Source of the DNA: Pseudobdellovibrionaceae bacterium | GTDB taxonomy: Bacteria; Bdellovibrionota; Bdellovibrionia; Bdellovibrionales; UBA1609 | Direction: 5' to 3' | Assembly: GCA_023898385.1 (NCBI GenBank) | Contig: CP060220.1 | Span: forward strand, 2,232,001-2,296,000 | Length of the DNA stretch: 64,000 nt | Part shown: positions 9,213 through 17,493 of the stretch, piece after piece | Layout of the letters: the number at the start of each line of letters is the position of its first letter | Numbering within the stretch: position 1 is the first letter of the stretch | Position numbers and translations under genes: made by a program | The notes under the pieces: model-generated | Database searches by the model: none | Seen by the model: the letters and a program-made list of their open reading frames with translations, nothing else | What the model was told of the DNA's origin: nothing

Positions 9213-9902
9213 TTAGGGCCCGCTAAGATCCCATTGAATGGGCGTTTTACCGTGTTTTTTTAAATAGGCATTGATCTTCGAAAAGGGTTTGCTGCCAAAG
9301 AAGCCTCGATACGCCGACAAGGGGGAGGGGTGAGCCGACTTTATGACCAAATGGCGCTGGGAATCGATAAAACTCCCCTTTTTCTGCGCATAGCTTCCCC
9401 AAAGCACAAATACAAGATGCTCCTTATTCGAATTTAAATAATGGATGACCGCATCAGTAAAAGCCTCCCACCCTTTGTTTTGATGTGAGCCCGCACGGCC
9501 AGCCTCCACTGTCAGTGTAGCATTGAGCAATAGCACGCCCTGATCAGCCCATGAAGTGAGGCAACCATGTTGGGCCGGGGGCACAGCCAAATCACTTTCC
9601 AACTCTTTGTAGATATTCTTTAAAGAGGGCGGAATCGGCATTGTTTCACGCACTGAAAAACACAGGCCGTGGGCCTGATTGGGTCCGTGGTAAGGATCCT
9701 GCCCAATGATCACCACTTTCACCTTATCCAGTGGAGTGTGGTCAAAGGCTGAAAAATACTCGTTACCCTTTGGATAGATCACCTTTTTCTTGTTGTACTC
9801 GCCAACCAAAAACTGCTTCAGATTTGACATATAGCCCTTTGAAAATTCACCCTGAAGGGCCTTTTTCCAACCAGGCTCAAGTTTGATTTTTTGCAGATCC
9901 AT
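9213..9902 (-). CDS. ung: Uracil-DNA glycosylase, family 1
   Basis: Removes uracil from DNA in base-excision repair. The water-activating motif GQDPYHGPNQAHGLCFSV, the NKGWEAFTD helix and the DNA-intercalation motif HPSPLSAYRGFFG are all intact. The open frame extends to 9971, but the ATG at 9902 is preceded by AAGGAG at good spacing and gives the normal length of about 229 residues, so it is taken as the start. It is transcribed alone, and a gap of 88 bp separates it from the downstream transporter operon. Confidence 0.95.
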   Translation of the reverse strand: MDLQKIKLEPGWKKALQGEFSKGYMSNLKQFLVGEYNKKKVIYPKGNEYFSAFDHTPLDKVKVVIIGQDPYHGPNQAHGLCFSVRETMPIPPSLKNIYKELESDLAVPPAQHGCLTSWADQGVLLLNATLTVEAGRAGSHQNKGWEAFTDAVIHYLNSNKEHLVFVLWGSYAQKKGSFIDSQRHLVIKSAHPSPLSAYRGFFGSKPFSKINAYLKKHGKTPIQWDLSGP

Positions 9903-10039
9903 CCCCACGCTCCTTCGTTGATACATATTGGGGTTTGCGACCATGGGACTTATTGAAGTGAACAGAATCAACTAGCATTACTGCATGATTGGAAGACCGA
10001 CCAGCCCCGGGGGCAAATTAAAACCTAGACCTTCAGCCA

Positions 10040-10073
10040 ACTTACACTTTTACTACACTTGACTTACACTTTT
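10040..10073 (+). promoter_or_regulatory. 22-bp-spaced direct repeats at the lexA promoter
   Basis: The 12-base unit ACTTACACTTTT occurs at 10040-10051 and again at 10062-10073, exactly two helical turns apart, and the second copy lies in the -35/-10 spacer of the lexA promoter. The direct, in-phase arrangement suggests an operator for a repressor. Autoregulation by LexA is the obvious candidate but is not proven. No TTAC-N3-GTAA palindrome was seen here. Confidence 0.45.
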
Positions 10074-10087
10074 TTTACACATAATCT
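10059..10087 (+). promoter_or_regulatory. Sigma70-type promoter of lexA
   Basis: A TTGACT -35 hexamer (10059-10064) and a TAATCT -10 hexamer (10082-10087) are separated by 17 bp, which is optimal. The lexA start codon lies 37 bp downstream of the -10 element. This is the clearest sigma70 match noticed in the window. Confidence 0.6.
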
Positions 10088-10123
10088 TGCTTTTACGAAG
10101 CCTACTCACCAAGAGGAACCTCC

Positions 10124-10903
10124 ATGTCATTAACGCCAATGTCGCTCACGCCGAAAGAGAAACATGTTTTGGAATACATCCAAGACTATCTGTGTCAAAG
10201 AGGTTTCGCCCCCACTTACAGAGAAATAAAAGATCATTTCGGATTTGCGTCTTTTAATTCCGTTCAACGGTACTTAAAGCAGTTACAACGCAAACAATAT
10301 ATCTCCGTGGCTGGCGACAACCAAAAACGGGCCATATCCCTTCTTCAGCCTGCAACCGCCTTACAAAATTCTATGGAACAAATTCAACCCCAGCATAATG
10401 CTGATCCCCATGTTGAAACCGAGACTCCCTCTGGACCTCCTGGCCAGAGGGAGTCTCACACTTTACCTCTATTGGGGCGAGTGGCCGCGGGACTGCCCAT
10501 TGAAGCTTTGGAAGATGACGAGTTTATCGATGTTCCCGTTTCGCTTTTGCGAAACCCGAGTAAAAGTTATGCCCTTAAAGTCGAAGGACAATCTATGATT
10601 GATGATGGCATCTTCGATGGCGATATCATTTTGGTTCAAGAACAGAGAGTGGCCCAAAATGGAGAAATTGTTGTGGCTATTGTGGACAACGAAGCCACTG
10701 TGAAACGATTTTATTTTCACTCCCCCAATCAACGACAATTTAAATTGGGACAAAAGGTTTTGGGTGACGACTCGGGCCTTGAAGACCTCTCGCAGCCACA
10801 AGTGGAGCTTCGGCCCGCAAATACGTCCATGGATTCGTTTTGGTACGCCCCAGAAAAAGTAGAAATTTCAGGAGTTGTCGTGGGTTTGATTCGCAAGTTT
10901 TGA
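10124..10903 (+). CDS. lexA: LexA-type SOS repressor
   Basis: 259 residues. The N-terminal winged helix (KEKHVLEYIQDYLCQRGFAPTYREI) is the LexA DNA-binding domain. A Gln/Pro-rich linker (about 70-115), longer than in E. coli, leads to the S24 peptidase domain with cleavage site RVAAGLPIEA, nucleophile GQSMIDDGI and general-base lysine in ATVKRF. All self-cleavage residues are present. The start codon region is a tandem 15-bp duplication giving MSLTPMSLTP; the first ATG (10124) has AGAGG at better spacing, the second is at 10139. A promoter with direct repeats lies just upstream, and a small gene follows after 37 bp. Confidence 0.92.
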   Translation: MSLTPMSLTPKEKHVLEYIQDYLCQRGFAPTYREIKDHFGFASFNSVQRYLKQLQRKQYISVAGDNQKRAISLLQPATALQNSMEQIQPQHNADPHVETETPSGPPGQRESHTLPLLGRVAAGLPIEALEDDEFIDVPVSLLRNPSKSYALKVEGQSMIDDGIFDGDIILVQEQRVAQNGEIVVAIVDNEATVKRFYFHSPNQRQFKLGQKVLGDDSGLEDLSQPQVELRPANTSMDSFWYAPEKVEISGVVVGLIRKF

Positions 10904-10940
10904 TGAGAATTTTTTGTACCCCCAATCAAAGGAGTCTTCT

Positions 10941-11336
10941 ATGTTACCCATTTTTACGGCCTTGTCGCCACTGGCCTCTTTGTCTTCCACAACGAAATCA
11001 GCAAAACAGAAGCTTCGCTTTCCTGTTTCACTTCTGCCATTTTTGATTCACGCCATTGAAAAAGAAATGAAGCGACAGTTTTCCTATCTTTCTAGAAAAA
11101 AGAAAAACGTGGACAAGATTTACCTTAAGCTCAGCTGTGAATACGAAGGAAAGACTCATTTTCTTGAAATCTCTGCGCCCCATTACGAAGTGGATTTCAA
11201 CGACTATTTGGATTTAATTGAAAATCAGCTTTCGAAGATTGATTTATCAAATCCAATCACTCATTTCGAATTACAGTTAATACCAAAATCTACGTTTCGA
11301 GCTGTAACCCCGTGGCAGTTACACGAAGTTGTCTAA
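10941..11336 (+). CDS. Small protein resembling a Y-family polymerase little finger (ImuB/DinB-like), downstream of lexA
   Basis: 131 residues from an ATG with AAAGGAG 6 bases upstream. After a short N-terminus it reads like a single beta-alpha-beta domain: a helix HAIEKEMKRQFSYLSRK, strand VDKIYLKLSCEY, a second helix FNDYLDLIENQLSKID and strand ITHFELQLIP. This order and the LSNPITHFELQL ending recall the DNA-binding little-finger domain of Y-family polymerases such as ImuB, but no catalytic palm is encoded. The position after lexA suggests SOS co-regulation. The assignment rests on pattern only; it could be an unrelated ferredoxin-like fold. The 3' end overlaps the convergent gene by 18 bp. 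Confidence 0.45.
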   Translation: MLPIFTALSPLASLSSTTKSAKQKLRFPVSLLPFLIHAIEKEMKRQFSYLSRKKKNVDKIYLKLSCEYEGKTHFLEISAPHYEVDFNDYLDLIENQLSKIDLSNPITHFELQLIPKSTFRAVTPWQLHEVV

Positions 11337-11840
11337 ATCACTGATTGCTAATTTTGGATCAAATTGCTCCGGCCGAAAATCGCCTGACCCCTGAAGCTGC
11401 CGAACTTTTTTAATCACCATGAGACCTGCGGCCTCTACTTCTCCAGATGTGGGGGTTGCATCGTTCATGGCCTCGGCGACATGTTTTTGCTGAGCACTGG
11501 ATTTAAATTGAGTTACTTTTTCCAGGGTCGGCTGCCGCTCTGTTTCTGGAAGGGCAAATAGACATTTTACCCACACCTCTTCAGAGAATTCTGACATGAT
11601 TCTCTCAAGCGGTTCGGCCTCCCAAGATAGCACTTTCTCAATGGTAAGCATGCGCTCTCTGATGCACTCGGCCCAATAATGATCTTCAGCCTCAATCACC
11701 CGCAGTAGGTTTTCACGCTTTTTTTCTACTGATGTTTCAACGAGGTGCAATAGTTGCTTAAATCCTCCTCGTTTTCGATAGCGCGCCAATGTGGACATAC
11801 AGAACTCCCTACTCTCTTGATCTAAGACCTCTTCGGCCAT
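11319..11840 (-). CDS. FliG C-terminal-domain-like protein
   Basis: 173 residues. Residues about 50-150 follow the FliG C-terminal pattern: an IRERMLTIEKVL helix, a WVKCLFALPETERQ step (compare ALKGA...), then SSAQQKHVAEAMND, a GEVEAAGLMVIKKVRQLQGSGDF helix matching the VEeAQ..I....R.L...G signature. The N-terminal FliG domains that contact FliF are missing. It may be a flagellar switch paralogue or an adaptor that borrowed the fold. No other flagellar gene is nearby, so a motility role is not supported by context. Confidence 0.5.
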   Translation of the reverse strand: MAEEVLDQESREFCMSTLARYRKRGGFKQLLHLVETSVEKKRENLLRVIEAEDHYWAECIRERMLTIEKVLSWEAEPLERIMSEFSEEVWVKCLFALPETERQPTLEKVTQFKSSAQQKHVAEAMNDATPTSGEVEAAGLMVIKKVRQLQGSGDFRPEQFDPKLAISDLDNFV

Positions 11841-11949
11841 TTCTTCATTCTACGATCTTGGATTATTAGGACTCAATCCTTACTGGACTCAACCTAGATT
11901 TAGATCGAGGGGCTTGCTCTCAAATCAAAAACCGAATAGATTTAGCGCC

Positions 11950-12804
11950 ATGTCAAATCTAGTTTGTACAAAAATGAATGGGACCGGTAACGATTTTTTG
12001 ATAGTTGACATCAGAGATGCGGTTCTCAACGCCGAAATCATCGGATTGATAAAAAAAATTGGCCGAAACCACCTTGCTAAAGCTTTATGTGACAGGCACC
12101 GGGGTATTGGCGCCGATGGATTATTGTTTTTAGAGTCTGACACTTCTGTTTCAAAAGTTCATTTTAAATGGGATTTCTTTAACGCCGATGGATCTCATGC
12201 TGAAATGTGTGGGAACGCCGCCCGTTGTGTGGGGCGGTATGCCCATGAGCGATGTGGTTATGGCAATCCCATTCGATTTAATACGGTAGCAGGGATCATC
12301 GAGACACAAGTGCACGAAGACCAATCTGTTGCGGTGACCATGTCGCCCATTACATCTGGCCAGTCACTACTTCAAAAAATGTCATTGAGATGGTTATCAG
12401 TGAATTCGGGAGTGCCTCATTTTGTGATTCACCTGGAAAGTCCCCCTGAGCTAGAGAATTGGCAGAAGCAGGCTGCAGAAATTCGTCATCATAAAGATTT
12501 TCAACCCGCTGGAACCAATGTCACTTTAGTTTGGCCGGTGGACAATAACACAGTAGGAAGCGCTAGTTTTGAGCGTGGTGTTGAAGATTTCACTTTGGCT
12601 TGCGGCACCGGTGCCGTGGCGGCAGCTTTTGCATTTTCGCAGTGGAATCCAGCAGCACCAACAAAAGTTTTTGTTCGCGTACCGGGAGGTGAGTTGGCAG
12701 TTGATTTATCCGGACCAACGCCAATTCTCTCAGGCCAGGCTGCCTTTGTGGCGGATTGCAAAGTCTCATCTGAATTTTTGGCAGCTATCGGAGGGACGGC
12801 ATGA
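11950..12804 (+). CDS. dapF: Diaminopimelate epimerase
   Basis: Interconverts LL- and meso-diaminopimelate for lysine and peptidoglycan synthesis. Motifs are KMNGTGNDFLIVD at the N-terminus, CDRHRGIGADGLL, the first catalytic cysteine in AEMCGNAARCVGR, and the second in TLACGTGAVAAAF. The frame extends up to a TTG at 11914, but the ATG at 11950 gives the normal dapF N-terminus. Length of about 284 residues is typical. The stop overlaps the next start by 4 bp, indicating translational coupling with the reductase gene. Confidence 0.94.
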   Translation: MSNLVCTKMNGTGNDFLIVDIRDAVLNAEIIGLIKKIGRNHLAKALCDRHRGIGADGLLFLESDTSVSKVHFKWDFFNADGSHAEMCGNAARCVGRYAHERCGYGNPIRFNTVAGIIETQVHEDQSVAVTMSPITSGQSLLQKMSLRWLSVNSGVPHFVIHLESPPELENWQKQAAEIRHHKDFQPAGTNVTLVWPVDNNTVGSASFERGVEDFTLACGTGAVAAAFAFSQWNPAAPTKVFVRVPGGELAVDLSGPTPILSGQAAFVADCKVSSEFLAAIGGTA

Positions 12805-14012
12805 GTGCGATAAACGCATTTGTACCATTAAAAATTGTCGAGATCGTCGAAGAGACTACTGACTGTAAGTCTTTTTTTCTACAAGTTCCACAAAATGAAA
12901 TTTCTCGTTTTAAATATAAACCAGGACAATTCATTTCTGTGAAAATGGATATACATGGAGAGTCTCTCACTCGGAGTTACTCGCTAGCCTCGACGCCCGA
13001 TGAAGATCCTGATCTCCTTCAGATCACTGTAAAAAAAGTGGAGGGCGGGCGTGTTTCGACTTTTATGGTGGAACAGCTTAAAGAGGGCCAAATATTAATA
13101 GCTTCTCCACCTGCTGGAAATTTTGTCTTAGAAAAAGGCGGTCCGAAAAATCGACATATTTTTCTGCTTGCAGGTGGCAGTGGGATCACACCTTTATTTT
13201 CGATGCTCAAGCATGTGCTTGCCAGTGAACGCGACACATTGATCACCTTGCTTTATGCTAGTCGGTCTGACTCCCAGGTCATTTTCAAACAAGCTCTCTC
13301 AGATCTAGAGGCTCAATACATTTCGCAGCTAGAAATTTACTATATTTATTCCAAGCCTGAGGGTGAAGCCCTAAGAACGGTCTTTATCGATGATGAAAAC
13401 CTAAAGGCACTGATTATCGATAAAGTTGAGGCTGTTGCAACAAGCCACCATTTACATGGTCGACTTTCCAGGAACAATCTAGAGACTCTTTTACAGAATT
13501 GTCGCCATGCCCGAGTGGTAAATGATATTGAGAGTAGCGAATATTACATCTGTGGCCCCGATGGCCTCATGGAAGTCATTGGCCAAACGCTAAAAGATCT
13601 TTCCGTTGATCCTGGCCATATACATGTTGAATCTTTCACCACTAGCGAAAAAGGCCATCTACAAAAGGGTTTCAGCAAAGAGGAAGACTTAACCGTGATC
13701 ACCGCTGACTCAAATGTAGAGGATGAAACTGCAGAGACCCTTGTGGTTGAACTTGATGGCCAGACCTTGAACTTGGAGTACAAAGACCCCAAACTATCAA
13801 TTACGGAAACTCTTCTAGAGGCGGGTCATAACCCTCCCTATTCTTGCTTGGCAGGCACATGCATGGCCTGTCTTGCAAAACTCAAGGAAGGTCGAGTCTA
13901 TCAAGACGATCCAGGCATTTTGACAGATGAAGCTATCGCTGCCGGTGAGATTCTAACCTGCCAGGCTCGACCTCTGACTAAAATAGTGCGAGTGGATTTT
14001 GATGAAGTTTAA
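12801..14012 (+). CDS. Flavin- and 2Fe-2S-containing NAD(P)H oxidoreductase, PaaE-like
   Basis: 403 residues in three modules: an FAD-binding barrel with LTRSYSLAS, an NAD(P)-binding domain with LLAGGSGITPLFSMLKHV and YYICGPDGLM, and a C-terminal plant-type ferredoxin with cysteines in YSCLAGTCMACLAKL and a distant LTCQARP. This order matches PaaE (phenylacetyl-CoA epoxidase reductase) and related Hcp reductases. A partner oxygenase is not nearby. About 50 residues between YSKPEG and the GPDG motif form an insertion-like stretch. It is coupled to dapF by a 4-bp overlap, with no obvious metabolic link. Confidence 0.85.
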   Translation: MSAINAFVPLKIVEIVEETTDCKSFFLQVPQNEISRFKYKPGQFISVKMDIHGESLTRSYSLASTPDEDPDLLQITVKKVEGGRVSTFMVEQLKEGQILIASPPAGNFVLEKGGPKNRHIFLLAGGSGITPLFSMLKHVLASERDTLITLLYASRSDSQVIFKQALSDLEAQYISQLEIYYIYSKPEGEALRTVFIDDENLKALIIDKVEAVATSHHLHGRLSRNNLETLLQNCRHARVVNDIESSEYYICGPDGLMEVIGQTLKDLSVDPGHIHVESFTTSEKGHLQKGFSKEEDLTVITADSNVEDETAETLVVELDGQTLNLEYKDPKLSITETLLEAGHNPPYSCLAGTCMACLAKLKEGRVYQDDPGILTDEAIAAGEILTCQARPLTKIVRVDFDEV

Positions 14013-14164
14013 ACGCGAACTACCCTATGGCCATTGGTCGCCAAGCCTTATCGCTCGCTACAGATTTTAAACAAGATATCAAAAATCTTTTTTCTCTAAA
14101 AAATTTTAAAGTTGCAGCCTCTTGCTGTTAAGACTCATTACCTCCCTACCGATTAGCCTAAGTA

Positions 14165-15295
14165 ATGATATCAACACAGAAACTGCATCGATTTATCTTA
14201 CTGGCCTTCGTGGGGTTTGCCTTATTTTTTGGCGAGAACTCCTTTGCTGTGGTTCCTACCAGCTACCGAGTGGCCCATCCCATCGGTGGCATGCACATGC
14301 TTCCTCCTGGCGAGGTCCCTGGCTGGGACAATAACTTTTGGCTTGTTTATGAAATGAGCCACGCCAACATTTGGAACGCCCCTTTTACTATGGAAAACCT
14401 AAAAACCGGTGACACACTCACCTACACTGCTGACTATGAACAATCCTATGGGAATTTAGAAATTGGAGGCGCTATCACGCCAAAAATTGGGCTCTCTTTC
14501 GAGTTACCCTATGCCTATAGAGCCGGAGGTGGTCTCGACCACATGATCGACGCCTTTCACCTATTGATCAACAGCGATCGCTACAACAGAGAATTCTATT
14601 CCACCAATCAAATGAATTTTTCCATTACGAAAAATGGAGAAGAGCAGATTGTGCCTGGCTCATATAACGAGGGCTCTGGAAATTTCAAAACCAAGTTAAA
14701 AATTTGGTGGTGGAAAAATCTCGGAAAAACCAAAGGCTCCTGTCCCTGTGGCTTCGCCACTTCTTTTCACGTGAAGGCCCCGACAACAACCACCCCAAGT
14801 GCTTGGACCTCCGGAACTTTTGACTACACCTTCATGATGCATTTGGGCATTCCCATGGGATCGGCCAGCGCTTTTTGGTGGACCTCTTCTGTCACCCATT
14901 TGGGGGAAAACATTCTATTTGAAGATTGGCCTCGTAATGACTGGCCGCAAATGCATGAGATGTCCTATGACTTTGCCATAGACAAAAACTGGGGCTTTCT
15001 AATGCAAATAAGAATGGAGTCCCCACTGTTTGATGGCAATCAGTTGGCCATTGTGGACTCCACCGCATCTGAAAAAGAATTTATTTTGCATCGAATGGCT
15101 TCTGGGTGGAATAGCCTCATTCATTGGCGCGGGTCACAAAGTTTGGGATTTCGCTACCGATCCACCAATAGTCAGCTTAATATGTTGTTCCTAGAGGACT
15201 GGGGGCCTGGAACTTATGATGAAAATGGCGATGACACCTACGTGACCAACGCCCCCGACGTAGGAGTTGCGCTGCAATACGCTTTTAGCTTCTAA
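14165..15295 (+). CDS. Exported beta-barrel-like protein, possible DUF3187 family
   Basis: 376 residues with a signal peptide (basic start, hydrophobic 10-27, cleavage near SFA). The mature protein alternates aromatic-rich strands (NNFWLVYEMSH, YGNLEIGGAITPKIGLSFELP, SLGFRYRST) and ends in QYAFSF, a terminal phenylalanine typical of outer-membrane barrels. The overall layout, including GGLDHMIDAFH, resembles DUF3187 proteins, recognised only tentatively. The 3' neighbour is a small lipoprotein gene 10 bp downstream, so both may be co-transcribed. Confidence 0.6.
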   Translation: MISTQKLHRFILLAFVGFALFFGENSFAVVPTSYRVAHPIGGMHMLPPGEVPGWDNNFWLVYEMSHANIWNAPFTMENLKTGDTLTYTADYEQSYGNLEIGGAITPKIGLSFELPYAYRAGGGLDHMIDAFHLLINSDRYNREFYSTNQMNFSITKNGEEQIVPGSYNEGSGNFKTKLKIWWWKNLGKTKGSCPCGFATSFHVKAPTTTTPSAWTSGTFDYTFMMHLGIPMGSASAFWWTSSVTHLGENILFEDWPRNDWPQMHEMSYDFAIDKNWGFLMQIRMESPLFDGNQLAIVDSTASEKEFILHRMASGWNSLIHWRGSQSLGFRYRSTNSQLNMLFLEDWGPGTYDENGDDTYVTNAPDVGVALQYAFSF

Positions 15296-15305
15296 AGGAA
15301 TATTT

Positions 15306-15593
15306 ATGAAATCCATCTTACTTGTTTTAGCTTCCATATTTGTTTTTGGCTGTGCTTCGCAATCGGTATTACCTGAAGCCAAAGATGTAACAACAAGCCG
15401 CAAACCTGCCGACGATGACTGTAAAGAGTTGGGACCCATTAAAGGCACTGTGGGCTCGGCTAAAGGAACCCGAGAGCAGGCCCTAGCTGACCTCAAGCAA
15501 GAAGCCGCCAACAAGGGGGCAAACTACGTTGTGGTGAAGCAATATTCTGACACTGGCACGACGGTCACCGGCATCGCCTATCAGTGCCCGTGA
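15306..15593 (+). CDS. Small DUF4156-like lipoprotein
   Basis: 95 residues from the ATG at 15306, chosen because AAAGGAA lies just upstream and a clean lipoprotein signal follows (LASIFVFGC). The mature part contains CKELGPIKG, then alternating Ala/Lys and a KGANYVVV strand, the pattern of DUF4156 outer-membrane lipoproteins. Function is unknown. The last 13 bp overlap the convergent esterase gene. Confidence 0.65.
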   Translation: MKSILLVLASIFVFGCASQSVLPEAKDVTTSRKPADDDCKELGPIKGTVGSAKGTREQALADLKQEAANKGANYVVVKQYSDTGTTVTGIAYQCP

Positions 15594-16270
15594 GTCTTTA
15601 GGAACTTCTGTAGACTGTTTAGCACTTGCGGTGGAATCTCGTGTCCTCCATTAAATGAGGTGAATTCCACTGGCCATCCTGATCGCTTAAACAGATCATA
15701 AACTTTTTGGGCGCCACCATAAGATAACACTTCATCGTGTTTGCCGTGACTTTGAAAAACGGGGGCCTTCTTCCGATCAACAATTTGACTTTGCCAAATA
15801 GAATAGTGAATGGGACCTGACGACAACAAAACAAGGGCCTTTGGCTCTATGGAAGTTGTTAAAGAAATTTCTGTTGAAAGCATCGCACCTTGGCTGAACC
15901 CCCCAACTATAACCCGGTCAAAAGAGCTCGTTAGCGTTTGAAGCAAACTCGATGCTTTATTGACCGCAGCTGATAATCCTTCGGGCTCCCAGTTGGTGAG
16001 GTCTCGCGGTTCACCTGTCAGCATTGCTTTTTGCCACGATTCCATGTCTATTTGAAACCAAGCCCTCCCCATCATTCCCATGCCAACTGACACTTCTCGA
16101 GGGCCATTTGGAAACACCCAAGACAAAGAATTGTCACGATCAAGAAAATTTGCCAACGGGGCTAAGTCGGCCGCATCAGCACCGTATCCATGAAACAAAA
16201 CCACACAAGTTGACGGGCTTTGACCATGCCTGACCAACGCATCAAGAGGACCTATTTTTTCTAGTTTCAT
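15581..16270 (-). CDS. Carboxylesterase / acyl-protein-thioesterase-like hydrolase
   Basis: An alpha/beta hydrolase of about 229 residues. The oxyanion strand LFHGYGADAADLAPLA, nucleophile GGFSQGAMLS, acid in SHGKHDEVLS and catalytic histidine in FNGGHEIPP are in the family order. The ATG at 16270 is preceded by GGAG at 8 bases and is preferred over an upstream TTG. No signal peptide is visible, so the enzyme is probably cytoplasmic. The substrate (short acyl ester, lysophospholipid or thioester) cannot be decided from sequence. Confidence 0.83.
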   Translation of the reverse strand: MKLEKIGPLDALVRHGQSPSTCVVLFHGYGADAADLAPLANFLDRDNSLSWVFPNGPREVSVGMGMMGRAWFQIDMESWQKAMLTGEPRDLTNWEPEGLSAAVNKASSLLQTLTSSFDRVIVGGFSQGAMLSTEISLTTSIEPKALVLLSSGPIHYSIWQSQIVDRKKAPVFQSHGKHDEVLSYGGAQKVYDLFKRSGWPVEFTSFNGGHEIPPQVLNSLQKFLKTHGH

Positions 16271-16535
16271 CTTGAACTCCAAATATCGCCTGTTACCGGC
16301 GTCTCAAAATGAGATTTTCAAATTAGGCGCAATTCCCTCAAATCGCAACGATTTAGACCTTACCCGATAAACCTTAAACAGTTGTCCAGTAATTCTTCAT
16401 TTCTCTAACAATATTAGCTGGTTACATTTTTTTCGTGGATATCCATGAGGCCCATTTGCTAAAATATAAGTAAGCCTAGTTCTCGTAAATTCCCGTCGAT
16501 GGCCTGAATAATAAATAATTAATTGAGGGGAAGTT

Positions 16536-16712
16536 ATGATTTACGCAATCAAACCTTATGTCTTTATCTTTTTGGCTTTGGCCACGTTACCATTGAGTCA
16601 CGATAATCGAGTGGGACTGGTTTCGTCTTTGTTGTTGCTCGGCTGTGGTGCTGCAATCGTTTACATGAGAAAGCAGAGTCGGCCAAAAACTTCACATGTT
16701 CGAATTCGATAA
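16536..16712 (+). CDS. Small two-helix membrane protein
   Basis: 58 residues beginning MIYAIKPYV, preceded by GAGGGGAAG at 3-8 bases, a strong ribosome-binding site. It has two hydrophobic segments (about 8-20 and 28-44) with a polar LSHDNRV turn and a basic C-terminal tail. No family was recognised. The upstream 250 bp carry no other gene, so it probably has its own promoter. Confidence 0.55.
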   Translation: MIYAIKPYVFIFLALATLPLSHDNRVGLVSSLLLLGCGAAIVYMRKQSRPKTSHVRIR

Positions 16713-16721
16713 CCATTCGAA

Positions 16722-17288
16722 TCAATCAATCCAGCGACTAACACTATCAACAGATGGGCGCTCGGGTGCCCGCGGCACGCGCTCGGGCACGCCTGCGTAG
16801 ATAAAACCTATGATTTCCTCTTTTTCCTGATTGATTCCAAAAATATCGTAAGTTTTATCCATCCGGGTCAATGCGCCAGAGCCCCACTTACTTCCATAGC
16901 CCTCGCTCCACAAAAATAATGACAAATTTTGAATGGCACAACTTACCGATGCGTAATCCTCTCTACTTTGCAGGCTATCATCCGACCTCATGCAACTCAC
17001 TACTACGATCGCACCGGGATCAGAAAACTTTTTTTCCACAGCTATTTTTTCTGGCTTTGAAAGTTCACTTCCCTTTTTGGCTTCATTTGCAGCGCAAGCC
17101 AACTCAATGATTTTTTTTCGAGATTCGCTTCCAAGTACAGTGAATCTCCATGGAGCCGTCAAATGGTGATTAGGAGCCTGGATGGCGCATGCAAGAGCTT
17201 CTTCTAAAATCGCCCGAGGTATCGGCTCCGATTTATAATTGTGGACCGTTCTGCGTTCAAAAATAATCTCTTTTAAAGGTCGACTCAT
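16722..17288 (-). CDS. Nitroreductase-family protein
   Basis: 188 residues from the ATG at 17288, which has GAGGAG 5 bases upstream. FMN-binding features are the N-terminal FERRTVHNYK, APNHHLTAPWRFTVL, the CAIQNLSLFLWSEGYGSKWGSG helix and the GFIYAGVPERVP ending. These match the single-domain YdjA/NfnB-like group of NAD(P)H-dependent flavin reductases. The physiological substrate is unknown. It stands alone on the minus strand. Confidence 0.85.
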   Translation of the reverse strand: MSRPLKEIIFERRTVHNYKSEPIPRAILEEALACAIQAPNHHLTAPWRFTVLGSESRKKIIELACAANEAKKGSELSKPEKIAVEKKFSDPGAIVVVSCMRSDDSLQSREDYASVSCAIQNLSLFLWSEGYGSKWGSGALTRMDKTYDIFGINQEKEEIIGFIYAGVPERVPRAPERPSVDSVSRWID

Positions 17289-17493
17289 AGCCACTCCTCG
17301 ACTGAAAACCTCTAGGTCGAACAAAATGCTTTTCGAAAATCAATATTGGTCGCAATTATTCTATTGTCATCAAAAATATTTGCTTATAGCCATCTATCCA
17401 CACGTCCGGAATTTCAAAGCCACACTGGTTTTTAGGCAAGATCCCCGTCACCTGGCCTTGTTGTGAAAATAAGGTCATCTGAAAATAGGGGGC

